Assembly: GCF_022201045.2 (NCBI RefSeq)
Contig: NC_068556.1
Coordinates: forward strand, 806,001-870,000
Direction of reading: 5' to 3'
DNA: 64,000 bases
Source: Citrus sinensis
Lineage: Eukaryota > Streptophyta > Magnoliopsida > Sapindales > Rutaceae
Shown: piece after piece, positions 63,184-64,000 of the stretch
How the letters are laid out: every line of letters starts with the position of its first letter
How positions within the stretch are numbered: position 1 is the stretch's first letter
Notes under the pieces: generated by a model
The model's database searches: none
What the model was told of the DNA's origin: nothing
What the model saw: the letters and a program-made list of their open reading frames with translations, nothing else
Translations under genes and position numbers: made by a program

Positions 63184-63672
63184 ATGATCAAAATCAAGCT
63201 AACAGCAGAAGATGTGGGCGGCAAAAGATACTACCTCGATTTAAAAAAAGCTGCTGTCGAGGAACACATCGTGAAACTCTGGAGTCCAACAGTAGTCAAA
63301 AGGGCAACCATTGATGATATTGAAGTTCTCTTGCGGGATCTTGATACCAGCTCCAAACACAACGTCAACTTCCGTTACTACAAGCATCGTGATTCCTATT
63401 TTCTTCAGGGGCTTTGGCGTAAAAATTTTATTAAACGTAGGTCGCTTAAGGCTGGAGATGAGATTGGGATTGGTTGTGATCTTGTTAGTATTTTCATTCA
63501 CCCAATAGTATTATGCCATTTGGTCAGTTTATACAAAATACTTTGCACGGACAGTTTGTATTTATATCATTACTCTTCTTTTACTAAATTGTGTTTTTGT
63601 GTTTTCTGGTTGTATCATTATTCTCCATCTAAACATTTGTGTTTTTGTGTGCTGAAAAGAGCGGGAAATTAG
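63184..63672 (+). CDS. Small B3-domain-like protein
   Basis: The open frame from ATG 63184 (MIKIKLTAEDVGG) encodes 162 aa. The opening LTAEDVGG...LKKAAVEEHIVKLW and the later LWRKNFIKRRSLKAGDEIGIG resemble the start and the W...F(V/I)K...LK.GDEIG core of plant B3 pseudobarrel domains (At2g33720/REM-like), which bind DNA in the nucleus. In relatives this core is soon followed by a final strand such as CFxVLxRA. Here CFCVLKRAGN appears at the very C-terminus, about 50 residues later, after an aromatic/Cys-rich insert containing an imperfect repeat (YHYSSFTKLCFCV / YHYSPSKHLCFCV). The tail may be a genuine insertion, an unrecognised intron (GTTAGT at about 63484-63489 could be a donor) or decay. 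The gene may be a pseudogene or a partial family member. Confidence 0.6.
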   Translation: MIKIKLTAEDVGGKRYYLDLKKAAVEEHIVKLWSPTVVKRATIDDIEVLLRDLDTSSKHNVNFRYYKHRDSYFLQGLWRKNFIKRRSLKAGDEIGIGCDLVSIFIHPIVLCHLVSLYKILCTDSLYLYHYSSFTKLCFCVFWLYHYSPSKHLCFCVLKRAGN

Positions 63673-64000
63673 AATATGCATCTATTTATTTGTTCGTTAT
63701 ATATAGAGTGTAACTATTTAAAGGATCGTTTTTGTAAGAGTAAAATTACAAATAAGTAATTTTTTTCTTCTTTCACGCAGGTCTTTGTTACTATATTATC
63801 TTCGTTTAACTAAATCATCTGTTTTATAAATATTCTTGTACCGGTTATATAAAATAAATCAACGTAGAAAATAAGGCAATGCCTTATGTGAAAAAAGTGA
63901 GAAAATAAAAGAACTAATATGAAAAAAGATTAACAAAATATCATTCTTAATGAATTTGAACTTAGTGCTGATCTTTCTTTGCAATCTTGTAAAAAAATTT
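63673..64000. other. Right-edge AT-rich sequence
   Basis: It follows the B3-like stop codon. No frame, RNA gene or repeat end is seen. The window ends here, so any continuation is not visible. Confidence 0.5.

Overview
This is nuclear DNA of a flowering plant. Genes are split by AT-rich GT-AG introns, intergenic DNA is AT-rich with microsatellites and small DNA transposons, and the products are plant-specific: chloroplast envelope Rieske oxygenases, a galactolipid synthase, a class III peroxidase, a VQ protein and a B3 protein. The gene set and general character fit a woody eudicot, possibly Citrus or a relative. That placement is an impression, not something proved by the sequence.

Fourteen protein-coding genes can be modelled. 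Thirteen have complete models; twelve of these are multi-exon, and in all twelve the exon lengths sum to whole codons across GT-AG junctions. From left to right: (1) two tandem minus-strand nepenthesin-type aspartic proteases (780-4036, 6182-9561); (2) eIF3b, minus (12853-17130), with a site II plus telo-box promoter; (3) a class III peroxidase, minus (18817-20145); (4) the lariat-debranching enzyme DBR1, minus (20838-23793), divergent from (5) two tandem PTC52-type Rieske oxygenases, plus (24281-26749, 27767-30125); (6) a DRP3-type dynamin-related GTPase, minus, 20 exons (30718-37868); (7) a CCCH/G-patch protein, minus (38574-41253), whose start codon lies about 220 bp from that of (8) an SKA2-like kinetochore protein, plus (41475-43184); (9) a DnaJ-type cysteine-rich protein, minus (43958-45314); (10) an intronless VQ protein, plus (51038-51577); (11) the MGDG synthase MGD1, plus (58328-62211); (12) a small B3-like gene near the right edge (63184-63672).

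The two large gene-poor stretches (45.3-51.0 kb and 51.6-58.3 kb) and several introns hold non-coding structure: a 488-bp element with long terminal inverted repeats and an 8-bp target duplication, two Tourist-like MITEs with 3-bp duplications, a tRNA-derived SINE with a 9-bp duplication in a DRP3 intron, a foldback element, a degenerate hAT-like element, a possible solo LTR, tandem duplications (one copying an exon-intron junction), a G-quadruplex candidate and a long hairpin.

Functionally this is mostly housekeeping: translation initiation, intron-lariat turnover, organelle division, plastid membrane lipids and plastid Rieske proteins, with two small tandem families beside it. I see no prokaryotic-style operon, CRISPR array, phage or otherwise undescribed multi-gene system. 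The points most worth a second look are the compact divergent promoters, the duplicated splice junction, the well-delimited transposons and the tandem PTC52 pair.
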